A stretch of DNA of 64,000 nt from contig CBDIBE010000008.1 in NCBI GenBank assembly GCA_965276815.1, positions 434,001 to 498,000 of the forward strand, in the 5' to 3' direction. Below the pieces are notes generated by a model. The model saw nothing but the letters and a program-made list of their open reading frames with translations, searched no databases and was not told where the DNA came from. The translations under genes were made by a program, and so were the position numbers. Below are positions 51,302-59,805 of the stretch, in pieces (within the stretch, counting starts at the first letter, position 1; each line of letters begins with the position of its first letter). This stretch comes from JAVVHH01 sp965276815 (lineage in GTDB: Bacteria; Pseudomonadota; Alphaproteobacteria; Acetobacterales; Acetobacteraceae).

Positions 51302-51346
51302 CGTCGTGACCTCGCCGGGCACGGCGCGGGCAGCTACCCTGGCGAC

Positions 51347-51565
51347 ATGCCGAATCGACTGCAAGATCTCTACTGGACGGAGCTTGTGCAACTTCGGATC
51401 GATTGCCAGTACATGCGCCGTTACCGCGACTCGCTTAACCGCGTCCTGACTTGGTTTGCCACGGCGCGAGCGATTGTTTCCGTTGGGGCACTCGCGACAT
51501 GGGCCGTGGTGAAGGGGCATCCGATGGTCTGGGGTGGTGTGTATGGGGCGGAGCCCGAGAGATGA
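51347..51565 (+). pseudogene. Truncated small membrane protein gene
   Basis: 72 residues: MPNRLQDLYWTELVQLRIDC, then YMRRYRDSLNRVLTWFATARAI and a hydrophobic segment VSVGALATWAVVKGHPMVWGGV. This resembles the N-terminal third of a longer membrane protein of unknown function with a second helix after WGG. Here the sequence changes abruptly to YGAEPER and stops, which suggests truncation. It could also be a short real protein. The DNA after it has no open continuation on either strand. Confidence 0.45.
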
Positions 51566-51877
51566 ACAAAATTCTGCACGTTTACACGAAGGACGGCAGC
51601 CTACCCCGGAGCTCCCTGCGCATTCCTGCCGGATGGCGCGAAGGAGCCCCGGCCCGCTCCCTCGCGCCATCCGGCCACTTCTTCCGGCGCGCAAAGTGGC
51701 AACGAAGGTGAAACGCCCTCCTCCTCGGAGACCGGGCGCTCTCCGTCTTAGTACTGCGAATCAGCATTCCGGGACACCTGGGATCGCCGACGTTCTGGGC
51801 CGTAGTGCGAAAGTTTCGGGTCAGAACACAAGACCCGCATTGCGGCTCGGGCCGCAAGCAAGCATTGTTGCCGCGCA
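51566..51877. other. Non-coding scar between truncated gene and YgjP-type gene
   Basis: About 310 bp without a credible gene. It contains the 14-bp inverted repeat at 51628-51675 and otherwise anonymous sequence. The frames that span it are low-complexity or run out of register with known proteins. Together with the truncated neighbour it looks like the footprint of a deletion or insertion, but no terminal repeats or target duplication can be shown. Confidence 0.5.
51628..51675. repeat. Strong 14-bp inverted repeat (stem-loop)
   Basis: GCCGGATGGCGCGA (51628-51641) and TCGCGCCATCCGGC (51662-51675) are perfect inverted repeats separated by 20 bp, and the loop itself adds a short GGAG/CTCC stem. 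It lies in the non-coding stretch between the truncated gene and the YgjP-type peptidase. It may be a terminator-like or transposon-derived structure. Confidence 0.7.
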
Positions 51878-52576
51878 ATGGCGACCCTACCCGATTCCAT
51901 CGCCTTGCCGCATGGACCGGCCCCGGTCACATGGCGGCGCAGCGCGCGGGCGCGACGGATCAGCCTGCGGATCGAGCCGCGGGCCGGCGCGGTCGTGGTC
52001 ACGCTGCCGGCGCGGGCGAGTGCGGCCGCCGGCCAAGCGTTGCTCATGGCCCATCAAGGCTGGGTGGCGGAACGGCTCGCCCGGCTGCCGCAACCGATTG
52101 CCCTGCAGCACGGCGCCGACCTGCCGATCGGCGGCAAGCTGCACCGGATCATCCACCGGCCCGGCGCCCGCGGCGGCGCCTGGCTTGAGGACGGCGCCCT
52201 GCACGTGACGGGCGAGATGGCATTCCTGCCCCGCCGGGTCGTCGATTTCCTACGCGCCGAAGCCAGGCGTCAGCTTGCCGCGACGGCCATGAGCAAGGCC
52301 GGCACGGCGGGTCTGCCGGTGCGCCGCGTGGTGGTCAAAGACACCACCAGCCGCTGGGGCAGTTGCACCGCGGAAGGTACGTTGATGTTTTCCTGGCGGC
52401 TGATCATGGCGCCGGCTCATGTCCAGGACTATGTCGTGGCGCATGAGGTCGCGCATTTGCGCCACATGAACCACAGCCGCCAGTTCTGGGCGCTGACAAG
52501 CCAACTCACGCCGCATCGCCGCGCGGCGACTGCCTGGCTTACGGCGCATGGCGCCGGGCTGATGCGAGTGGGGTAG
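51878..52576 (+). CDS. YgjP/SprT-like metallopeptidase family protein
   Basis: 232 residues. The zinc-binding HExxH is in YVVAHEVAHLRHMNHS near residue 191. The preceding KDTTSRWGSCTAEGTLMFSWRLIMAP is the family core. N-terminal RRSARARRISLRIEPRAGAVVVTLP also matches YgjP. Proteolytic activity and substrate are unproven in this family. The start is ATG 51878. The downstream MFS gene begins 12 bp after its stop, so the two may be cotranscribed. Confidence 0.9.
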   Translation: MATLPDSIALPHGPAPVTWRRSARARRISLRIEPRAGAVVVTLPARASAAAGQALLMAHQGWVAERLARLPQPIALQHGADLPIGGKLHRIIHRPGARGGAWLEDGALHVTGEMAFLPRRVVDFLRAEARRQLAATAMSKAGTAGLPVRRVVVKDTTSRWGSCTAEGTLMFSWRLIMAPAHVQDYVVAHEVAHLRHMNHSRQFWALTSQLTPHRRAATAWLTAHGAGLMRVG

Positions 52577-52588
52577 GCGCGGCGCCGA

Positions 52589-53815
52589 GTGAACCGCATT
52601 ATCTTGCGTCACCGCCCGTTCCGGGCCCTGCTCGCCTCCGCCTCGCTCGACCAGTTCGCCGCCGCGGCGCTGAGCGTGCTGTTGGGCTTCCAGGTCTACG
52701 AGGTCACGCACAACCCGTTTGATCTCGGCCTGCTCGGCCTCGTCCAGGCCATCCCAGGCGTCACCTTGGTGCTGTACGGCGGCCATATCGCGGACCGGCA
52801 TCGGCGCCGGCAAATCCTGCTCGGCACGACCTCGTGCCTCACCCTGCTCGCGCTGGCCTTCGCCGCGCAGTCCTATTCCGGCCCATCCTTCGGCATCCTG
52901 CTGCTGCTCGGCTTCCTCTATGGCGTGGTCCGCGCCTTTGACGGGCCGGCCTCCTCGGGGCTCGAGGCGCAAGTCGTGCCGCTCGCCCATGTCATGCCCG
53001 GCGTGGCGCTGATGGCGACCACCACCCGGCTCGCCGGCGTGCTGGGCCCGGTCGCTGGCGGCTTTGCCTGGACGCTGCTCGGCCCGGCCGGGACCTACGC
53101 CGCGATCGCCGTGCTGTTTGCCGGCAGCGGGCTCTGCCTGCTGTTCGGCGTACCGGACCAGATCTCGCCGCGCATTGCGGATGACGGCCAGAACGTCACC
53201 GCACGCATCGCCGAGGGCCTGCGCTACGTGTTTCACGACCAGATCCTGCTCGGCTCGATGGCGCTGGACCTGTTTGCGGTGTTCTTCGGCGGCGCCACCG
53301 CGCTGCTGCCGGTGTTCGCGACCGACATCCTGCATGTGGGACCCGTCGGCTTCGGGCTGCTGCGCTCGGCCAGCGCCGGCGGCTCGCTCGCAGCCGCGCT
53401 GATGGCCGGCCGCTTGCTGCCGCAGCGTCAGGCGGGCAGGGCGCTGCTCTCCGTCATCGGCGGGTTCGGGGTGAGCATGGTGGTGTTCGGCCTGTCGCGA
53501 AATCTCGCGCTGTCGCTGCTGTCCTTGTTCATTGCCGGGCTGTGCGACGGCACCAGCGTCGTGATCCGGCGGGCGATCTTGCGGCTCGCGTCGCCGGACC
53601 CGATGCGCGGGCGGATCGCGGCGGTCAAATCGGTGTTCGTCGGCTCGTCGAACGAGCTTGGCGCGTTCGAGAGCGGCATGGCCGCCGCGCTGATCGGCGC
53701 GGCGCCAGCGGTCTGGGCGGGCGGGCTGGTCACGCTCGGCATCGTCGCCCTCACCGCCTGGCGCGCGCCGCTGCTGCGGCGGCTCGATTTGGTGCGGCTG
53801 GCCGAAGTTACCTGA
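52589..53815 (+). CDS. MFS transporter, EntS-like exporter
   Basis: 408 residues with twelve predicted membrane helices. The A-motif-like loop reads GGHIADRHRRRQILLG near residue 64, typical of the MFS_3/EntS drug- and siderophore-export group. VLGPVAGGFAWTLLGPAG and a mid-protein cytosolic loop (EGLRYVFHDQILLGSMALDLFAVFFGG) also fit. Substrate unknown. GTG start at 52589. It overlaps the convergent penicillin-binding protein gene by 8 bp. Confidence 0.9.
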   Translation: MNRIILRHRPFRALLASASLDQFAAAALSVLLGFQVYEVTHNPFDLGLLGLVQAIPGVTLVLYGGHIADRHRRRQILLGTTSCLTLLALAFAAQSYSGPSFGILLLLGFLYGVVRAFDGPASSGLEAQVVPLAHVMPGVALMATTTRLAGVLGPVAGGFAWTLLGPAGTYAAIAVLFAGSGLCLLFGVPDQISPRIADDGQNVTARIAEGLRYVFHDQILLGSMALDLFAVFFGGATALLPVFATDILHVGPVGFGLLRSASAGGSLAAALMAGRLLPQRQAGRALLSVIGGFGVSMVVFGLSRNLALSLLSLFIAGLCDGTSVVIRRAILRLASPDPMRGRIAAVKSVFVGSSNELGAFESGMAAALIGAAPAVWAGGLVTLGIVALTAWRAPLLRRLDLVRLAEVT

Positions 53816-55598
53816 TGGCCGTCGCAATCTCGTGAAACAGGTGCGCCGGCAAGGTGCTGCCGGTCACGCCGTGCATCGGCCGGTTGTCGTCGTTGCCGAC
53901 CCAGACGCCGATCACCGTGTCGCCCGCCACGCCGATGAACCAGGCGTCGCGATAGTCCTGCGTGGTCCCGGTCTTGCCCGCGACGAACTTACCTGGGATC
54001 GCGGCGGCCCGGCCGGTGCCGCGTGACACGACAGCTTGCAGCATGCGCACCATCTCCGCGTCGAGGTCCGAGTCCACGACGCGCTGCGGCGGCTCGCGGG
54101 CGATCGGGACGGGATGCTTGTCCGCATCGACCCGCTCGATGCCGGTGGGCGTGACCAGCATCCCGCCGTTGAACAACCCCGCATAGGCGGCCGACAACTC
54201 CATCAACCCGACCTCCCCGGTGCCCAGCGCGAGCGACAGATCGTCCGGCAGCGTATCCGTGATCCCGAGCCGCCGTGCGACCTCGGCGGCCACGCGCGGG
54301 CCGCCTTCCTGCTGCAGCAGCCGCACCGAGACGGTGTTGAGCGACTCCGCCAGCGCCTCCTCGAGGGTGACCTCGCCACGATAGCTGTGCTCGATGTTTT
54401 GCGGACTCCAATTGCCGATGCGGATCGGCCCATCCAGCACGAGATCGTCCGGCTGCATGCCGTGCTCGAGGGCGCCGAGCCAGACGAAGGGCTTGAACGC
54501 GGAGCCGGGCTGCCGCCGCGCCGCGACGGCGCGGTTGAACGGGCTCGTACGGTAGTCGCGGCCGCCGACCATGGCGCGGACCGCGCCGGTCGCCGCGTCC
54601 AGCACGATCACCGCGCCCTGGCTCGCCCCGGCGGCCACGCCGGGCCCATCGAGCATCGCGTCGAGCCGGGCCTCGGCAATCGATTGCAGCCGGCTGTCGA
54701 GCGTCGTGTGGATGACCGCATCGGCGCCCGGCGGGATCACCGCGTCCGAGGCGTCGGCCACCCAGTCGGCGAACCAGCCGGCGGTGGCCGGGCGGGGCGG
54801 GAAGGCGATCTTGGCGGCGGCGGCCTCGGCTTCCGCTTTGGTGATAACGCCAGTTTCCGCCATCGCTTGCAGGACCTCGCGCCCGCGCGCGGCGGCGGCC
54901 GCCGGGTCGGCGCGCGGGTTGATGCGCGACGGCGCCCGCGGCAACCCGGCCAGCACTGCTGACTGCCATAAGTTGAGATTGCGCGCGGAAATCCCGAAAT
55001 ACAGCCGCGCGGCAGCGTCCACGCCCCAGGCGCCGCTGCCCAGATAGACCCGGTTGAGCCAGATCTCGAGGATCTCCTGCTTGCTGAACGTATGTTCGAG
55101 CCAGAGCGTCAGCATCAGCTCCTGCACCTTGCGGCGCAGCGTGCGGGCGTTGGTCAGGAACAGGTTTTTGGCGACCTGCTGGGTGATGGTGGAGCCGCCC
55201 TGCACCAGCCGGCGCGACGTCAGATCGACCCACATCGCGCGGGCCGTGCCGATCAGGTCGATGCCGAAATGCGAGTAGAACCGCCGGTCCTCGATGGCGA
55301 CCGCGGCCTCGGGCAGGTATTTTGGCAGGTCGGCCAGGCGCAGCGGCTCGCCGACGACGTCGCCGAAGGTCGCGAAAGTCTGGCCATTGCGATCCTGCAA
55401 GGCCAGGCCCGGCCGGCGCGCGGCATCCAGCGCCGTCTCCGGCCGCGGCAGGTCGCGCGCCAGCCAGATCAGCGCGATGCCGAGCGCCAGTCCGCCCCAG
55501 ATCGCGCCGATGATGCCCCAGCGCAACAGGCGCCAGACGCGTCGGCGGCGCCTCGGGACGGGGAGCGGGCGCGCGGTGCGAAGGCTGGGCGCAGCCAT
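53808..55598 (-). CDS. Class A penicillin-binding protein (PBP1A-type)
   Basis: 596 residues: an N-terminal cytoplasmic basic segment, one membrane helix (LRWGIIGAIWGGLALGIALIW), a GT51 glycosyltransferase domain and a transpeptidase domain. GT51 has the catalytic Glu in VAIEDRRFYSHFGID near residue 95 and GGSTITQQVAKNLFL near 128. The transpeptidase SxxK is in PGSAFKPF near 365, SxN in AESLNTVS near 418 and KTG in VAGKTGTTQDYRDAW near 535. It polymerises and cross-links peptidoglycan. It is shorter than PBP1A of enterobacteria because it lacks the OB-like insert. Confidence 0.95.
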   Translation of the reverse strand: MAAPSLRTARPLPVPRRRRRVWRLLRWGIIGAIWGGLALGIALIWLARDLPRPETALDAARRPGLALQDRNGQTFATFGDVVGEPLRLADLPKYLPEAAVAIEDRRFYSHFGIDLIGTARAMWVDLTSRRLVQGGSTITQQVAKNLFLTNARTLRRKVQELMLTLWLEHTFSKQEILEIWLNRVYLGSGAWGVDAAARLYFGISARNLNLWQSAVLAGLPRAPSRINPRADPAAAAARGREVLQAMAETGVITKAEAEAAAAKIAFPPRPATAGWFADWVADASDAVIPPGADAVIHTTLDSRLQSIAEARLDAMLDGPGVAAGASQGAVIVLDAATGAVRAMVGGRDYRTSPFNRAVAARRQPGSAFKPFVWLGALEHGMQPDDLVLDGPIRIGNWSPQNIEHSYRGEVTLEEALAESLNTVSVRLLQQEGGPRVAAEVARRLGITDTLPDDLSLALGTGEVGLMELSAAYAGLFNGGMLVTPTGIERVDADKHPVPIAREPPQRVVDSDLDAEMVRMLQAVVSRGTGRAAAIPGKFVAGKTGTTQDYRDAWFIGVAGDTVIGVWVGNDDNRPMHGVTGSTLPAHLFHEIATAIR

Positions 55599-55765
55599 CG
55601 CCTCAATCGTTCATGCTATCGGCAGCACGGCGCCGAGGCGGTCGAGGCGTCCACAACAGACCAAACCCAGGCGGCGCATGCGGCGGACCATGCGCGACGC
55701 CGGCGCGCCGCGTCAACGGCTTGGCACGCCGCATGCCGGCCTGGTATTGCTCCAAGCGCCGCCGT

Positions 55766-55849
55766 GCCCGCCTGGCGGAATTGGTAGACGCAGCGGACTT
55801 AAAATCCGATGTCCGTGAGGGCTTGCCGGTTCGAGTCCGGCGGCGGGCA
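55766..55849 (+). tRNA. tRNA-Leu (anticodon UAA)
   Basis: An 84-nt class II tRNA. The acceptor stem is GCCCGCC/GGCGGGC (55766-55772 and 55842-55848) with discriminator A at 55849. The D-arm TGGCGGAATTGGTAGACGC is typical of tRNA-Leu. The anticodon loop CTTAAAA gives UAA, followed by a long variable arm (GATGTCCGTGAGGGCTTG) and the T-arm GGTTCGAGTCCGG. The top pair of the anticodon stem is a G-A mismatch. No CCA is encoded. It stands alone between the PBP gene and the cupin gene. Confidence 0.95.
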
Positions 55850-55869
55850 GTCCCTGTCTACTTGGCGGG

Positions 55870-56277
55870 CTACTTGGCGGGCTCCACGGCGTAGTCCGCG
55901 TCGCTCACGTGCTCCAGCCAGGTCACGACCGTGCCATCCAGGCTCTCCTGGATCGCGAGATGCGCCATGCCTGTGGTGGGCGCGGCACCGTGCCAATGCT
56001 TCTCGCCCGGCGGGATCCAGACCGTGTCGCCGGGACGGATCTCGCGGACCGGGCCGCCCGAAGTTTGCGCGCGCCCAACTCCGGTCAGGACGTACAGGGT
56101 CTGGCCAAGCGGATGCGTGTGCCACGCGGTCCGGGCGCCCGGCTCGAAGCTGACGCGGGCGGACCTGACCCGGGCGGGCGCGGGCGCCTCGATCACCGGG
56201 TCTTGCCAGACTGTGCCGGTGAACCAATCTGCCGGGCCGCGCCGGGTCGCATGCGTGCCTACCGTTGTGATGTCCAT
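55870..56277 (-). CDS. Cupin-domain protein
   Basis: 135 residues forming one cupin barrel. ARTAWHTHPLGQTLYVLTGVGRAQTSGG gives metal ligands His, His, and the region before GDTVWIPPGEKHWHGAAPTT gives motif 2. It resembles the short RmlC-like cupins often annotated near carboxymuconolactone decarboxylases (H-x-H-x4-Q instead of Glu). Substrate unknown. The ATG 56277 is preceded by AGGTCAGGATGG. It is divergent from the MBL hydrolase across about 250 bp. Confidence 0.85.
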   Translation of the reverse strand: MDITTVGTHATRRGPADWFTGTVWQDPVIEAPAPARVRSARVSFEPGARTAWHTHPLGQTLYVLTGVGRAQTSGGPVREIRPGDTVWIPPGEKHWHGAAPTTGMAHLAIQESLDGTVVTWLEHVSDADYAVEPAK

Positions 56278-56530
56278 CCTGACCTCCGCCGATCTGCCGG
56301 CCTTCGCAATCGTGTCCAGGCCGGGCGCCAACTGCGTACCCTTCGGCTGTGTCTTCTGACAGATTTCCACCGACCTTGGGAGGTGCTGCTGCTGGGGCGG
56401 ATGCCGAGATGACATCCACGCAGCCTGCGCCAAGGATCGCAGTCCCGAGCAAGATGATTGATCCGCCGCTCCCTGCCTCGGTATGGAAGGCCAGCCAAAT
56501 TGCGGCCCTAGGCCAATCTCGCGGAGAAGC

Positions 56531-57337
56531 ATGACCGTCTACGTCTGTACCGCCTGCGGCACGTCCTATCCGGGTGCCGCCTCGCCGCCGGAGCGCTGCC
56601 CGATCTGCGATGACGAGCGGCAATATGTCCCCGCATCCGGCCAATCCTGGATTGGCCGGCCGGCCCTGGCGGAGGGCCACCGCAACGCTTGGCAGGAGCA
56701 CGAGCCCGGTCTGCTGAGCATGCAGACCATTCCGGCCTTCGCGATCAACCAACGCGCTTTCATCGTGCGAACCCCGGCGGGCAACATCCTCTGGGACTGC
56801 ATTGCCCTGCTCGACACAGCGACCGAGGCGCTGGTGCGCGGCCTCGGCGGCCTGCACGCCATCGCGCTGTCGCACCCGCACTATTATACGACGATGCAGG
56901 ATTGGGCCGAGGCCTTCGACGCCCCGATCCACGTGCACGAGGCCGACCGGGGATGGATCATGCGACCGCATCCAGCGATTCGGCTCTGGGCGGGCGAGCG
57001 GCTGGAGATCGCGCCGGGCGCCACATTGGTCCGGGTTGGCGGCCATTTCCCCGGCGGGACCGTACTGCTCTGGGAACAGGGGCCGGGCGTGCTGCTGCCG
57101 GGCGACATCGTCCAGGTCACGCCAGGAGCCCGCCGGGCCTCGTTCATGTGGAGCTACCCGAACCTGATACCGCTGCCGGCCGCAGAGATCCGGCGGCTCG
57201 CCGCCGTCCTCGCCGGGCTGCGCTACGATCGCATTTACGGCGCCTTCAAGGGGCAGGAGGTGCTTCGCGACGGTCCGGCCCTCGTCGACCGGTCGGCGGC
57301 GCGCTACGTGGAGCTTCTCGAGGGCGCCCCGCGTTGA
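56531..57337 (+). CDS. Metallo-beta-lactamase-fold hydrolase with rubredoxin-like N-terminus
   Basis: 268 residues. The N-terminal 40 residues form a zinc ribbon or rubredoxin-like knuckle, VCTACGTSYPGAASPPERCPICDDE (two CxxC pairs). The MBL domain follows, with SHPHYYTTMQDW in place of the classical HxHxDH: the first two His are kept but the Asp-His are changed to Tyr/Thr and Trp. GGHFPGGTVLLWEQGPGVLLPGDIV near residue 175 holds the later His and Asp. Metal load and substrate are therefore unclear. The gene overlaps the convergent membrane protein gene by 34 bp. Confidence 0.85.
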   Translation: MTVYVCTACGTSYPGAASPPERCPICDDERQYVPASGQSWIGRPALAEGHRNAWQEHEPGLLSMQTIPAFAINQRAFIVRTPAGNILWDCIALLDTATEALVRGLGGLHAIALSHPHYYTTMQDWAEAFDAPIHVHEADRGWIMRPHPAIRLWAGERLEIAPGATLVRVGGHFPGGTVLLWEQGPGVLLPGDIVQVTPGARRASFMWSYPNLIPLPAAEIRRLAAVLAGLRYDRIYGAFKGQEVLRDGPALVDRSAARYVELLEGAPR

Positions 57338-58737
57338 GCGCGGGAGCTGAGGAGTGGCTGCTGCAACGGCGCCCGCACCGCCTGGCGGGCATGGACCCGG
57401 CTGCGCGCCAGCGCAATTCCGGCGAGACAGGCGCTGAACGGCAGCAGCCAGATCATGCGGCCCTCGTAGCGCCCGAACACGCCGCCCAGCGCCCCGGTCG
57501 TGAACGCGTTGGCCAGCAAGCCGGTCAGGACGGTCAGAACCAGCGTGCCTGGCGCGTAGAGACCGGCGGAAAGGCACCGCCATGCGAGGAAGATGCCAAT
57601 CAGCAGACTGGCGACCGCCACGGCCGCGTGGGTCTCGTTGATCGGCCGGAGCAAATTGTCTCCGAGCAGGCCCCGGAATTGCAGCGTCCCTCCGGCGTCC
57701 CGCGCGATGAACGGGAATAGCTCTTCCATGTTCACCCAGGTGATGGGGTCAAACTCCATGCCAGACTGGATGGTGACGAGCTGTCGCGCCGTGTTCTCCA
57801 GCATGTGGGACGCGACCTGTAACGGGTAGGTTTTGATCGTGCCGCGGACGATGGCGCCGGCTTCGGCATCGACCCGCTCATAGTCCGCATGGGGCAGGCG
57901 CATCATCCAGCGCCAGAGGATCTTGTTCTCCGTGTCCGGCAGGTCGGCGAGGTGGGTGCAAAGGTAATACTTCTGCTGCCCGCAGCTTTCCTCGAGATAG
58001 TCCCTGCCGGGCCCGTCGGCGATCAGCCGCGCCATGAGATGTGGCGGGCTCTTTGGCGTCAGCGTGAGCTGCCGATACAGCACGGCCGAGAATAGCAAGA
58101 CCCCGCCGAGTGCGAGCAGCAGCGGAAGGCAGGCAAGCGCCGGCCGGATCATCGGGCGGCCGCGCTTCCAGAAGGCCCAAGCGAGCATCCAGACCAGGGA
58201 CACGGCGGCGCCAATGGCGAGATGGGTCAGATGGAACGAGATGGCGGCTGTGCCGAGCAGCACGAGATAGACGGTCTCGCCGAGGGTCAGCCGGTCCCGG
58301 CAAAATGCCAGAAGGTAAATCGTCAGCACGACAACCCCGGCGAACACGTCCGGCAGCACGTGCGACACGTACCATGACACCGGGGTCAGCACGGCCAGCG
58401 CGGTGGTCACCACCAGCAGACCGGACGGGCGCAGCCGGGCGCCCACGGCGCGCGCCGTCAGGTAAATCAGATGAACGAGGACCAACCCCTGGACCAGCAG
58501 GACCGGCCAGACCGTGTGCTCCCAATGCAGGAACTCGATCGCAGACCCGTAGAAGACCGGGCGCGTGTTGTTGGGAGACCACAGCCGGATCAGTTGATAC
58601 CCGTCGGCGAGGTAATCGCGCGTGTCCGGATAGATGATCGGGCCACCATTGATCAGCGCGACCGCGCAGAGCAGGACGGCGCCGCCGGCGAGCGTGACCG
58701 CCCAGAGCGGTAGCGAAGGCAACGATCGGACGTTCAT
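57304..58737 (-). CDS. Large polytopic membrane protein, GT-C-like
   Basis: 477 residues with about ten membrane helices. After the first helix the loop reads INGGPIIYPDTRDYLADGYQL, with acidic residues placed as in GT-C polyprenyl-phosphate glycosyltransferases. Later helices are interrupted by a large periplasmic segment (about residues 245-340). I do not recognise a defined family; glycosyltransferase activity is a structural guess. The C-terminus, after the last helix, is a low-complexity Arg/Ser stretch that overlaps the neighbouring gene. Confidence 0.72.
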   Translation of the reverse strand: MNVRSLPSLPLWAVTLAGGAVLLCAVALINGGPIIYPDTRDYLADGYQLIRLWSPNNTRPVFYGSAIEFLHWEHTVWPVLLVQGLVLVHLIYLTARAVGARLRPSGLLVVTTALAVLTPVSWYVSHVLPDVFAGVVVLTIYLLAFCRDRLTLGETVYLVLLGTAAISFHLTHLAIGAAVSLVWMLAWAFWKRGRPMIRPALACLPLLLALGGVLLFSAVLYRQLTLTPKSPPHLMARLIADGPGRDYLEESCGQQKYYLCTHLADLPDTENKILWRWMMRLPHADYERVDAEAGAIVRGTIKTYPLQVASHMLENTARQLVTIQSGMEFDPITWVNMEELFPFIARDAGGTLQFRGLLGDNLLRPINETHAAVAVASLLIGIFLAWRCLSAGLYAPGTLVLTVLTGLLANAFTTGALGGVFGRYEGRMIWLLPFSACLAGIALARSRVHARQAVRAPLQQPLLSSRAQRGAPSRSST

Positions 58738-58888
58738 AGCCAGAAGCTACCGGCGCAACTCGGACCCGGCTAGGCAATCAAGTCACAATAAACTCGGGGG
58801 GACCCTAGTGTCTAGCTGACGACCGGCCGCCCTGCCGTTAGGGTGGGGCGCGTGATCGCGGGGTGTTGCATGACCGGTCAGGGCTCGC

Positions 58889-59518
58889 ATGGCTGATTCC
58901 GCTGCGCGCGAGGCGATTTGCCGGCTCGGGGCGAGCATCTTCCAACGCGGCCTGACCTTCGGCAGCTCCGGCAACATCAGTGTGCGGCTAGATGATGGTT
59001 GGCTGATGACGCCGACCAATTCCTCCTTGGGCGAGCTTGATCCAGCGCGGATGTCTCGGCTCGACGCTTCGGGGCGGTTCGTCTCCGGCGATCCGCCCAC
59101 GAAAGAGGACTTCCTGCACCGGGTCATGTACGAGGGCCGCCCGGATGCCGGCGCGGTGGTGCATTTGCATTCGACCCACTCGGTGGCCGTCTCCTGCCTG
59201 GCCGATGTCGACCCGGCGGACGTGCTGCCGCCCATCACCGCCTACTACATCATGCGGATCGGCCGGCTGCCGCTCGTCCCGTATTTCCCGCCCGGCGACA
59301 CGCGGCTGGCCGAGGCGGTGCGGCCGCTCGTGGGCAAGCACCATGCGGTTCTGCTGGCCAATCACGGCCCGGTGGTGGCCGGGACGTCGCTCTCGGCCGC
59401 GGCCGGGGCAATGGAGGAGCTGGAGGAGACGGCGCGCCTGTTCCTGATGCTGCGAGGCCATCGGGTGCGCCACCTCACCGCGGAACAGGTCGACGAGCTG
59501 CGCCAGAAGTTCGGCTGA
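58889..59518 (+). CDS. Class II aldolase/adducin family protein (OtnC-like)
   Basis: 209 residues. The class II aldolase core includes LTFGSSGNISVRLDDGWLMTPTNSSLG near residue 24. Metal ligands lie in VVHLHSTHSVAVSCL near 98 and in LLANHGPVVAG near 160. The length and NISVRL/MTPTN segment fit 3-oxo-tetronate 4-phosphate decarboxylase (OtnC) and related aldolases. The usual otnK kinase and otnI are not next to it, so the pathway is inferred. The preceding 150 bp probably contain the promoter. Confidence 0.85.
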   Translation: MADSAAREAICRLGASIFQRGLTFGSSGNISVRLDDGWLMTPTNSSLGELDPARMSRLDASGRFVSGDPPTKEDFLHRVMYEGRPDAGAVVHLHSTHSVAVSCLADVDPADVLPPITAYYIMRIGRLPLVPYFPPGDTRLAEAVRPLVGKHHAVLLANHGPVVAGTSLSAAAGAMEELEETARLFLMLRGHRVRHLTAEQVDELRQKFG

Positions 59519-59523
59519 GCCGA

Positions 59524-59805
59524 TCAGGGCGTGACTTGCACGCCCTTCCAAAAGGCGACGCGATCACGAATGTTGGCCGCGGCGGCCTTCGGTTCCGGAT
59601 AGTACCAGACCGCGTTCTCGTTAACCGCGCCATCCACGCTCACGGAATAATACTGCGCCGTTCCCTTCCAGGGACAGACGCTGGTGTGGCTGCTCGGCTT
59701 GATGAGTGAAGGGTCGAGGCTGGCGGAGGGGAAATAGGCATTCCCCTCCACCGTCACGATATCGTCACTCTCCGCCAGGGTCTTGCCGTGCCAGGCGGCC
59801 TTCAC
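59524..59805 (-). CDS. DUF427 family protein
   Basis: 93 residues: KAAWHGKTLAESDDIVTVEGNAYFP at the start and PSSHTSVCPWKGTAQYYSV in the middle, then AVWYYPEPKAAAANIRDRVAFW. This is the DUF427 signature, a small beta-tent-like domain of unknown function in many bacteria. GTG 59805 overlaps the clpA stop by 4 bp (GTGA), so it belongs to the clpA transcript. It ends 5 bp from the convergent OtnC-like gene. Confidence 0.9.
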   Translation of the reverse strand: MKAAWHGKTLAESDDIVTVEGNAYFPSASLDPSLIKPSSHTSVCPWKGTAQYYSVSVDGAVNENAVWYYPEPKAAAANIRDRVAFWKGVQVTP

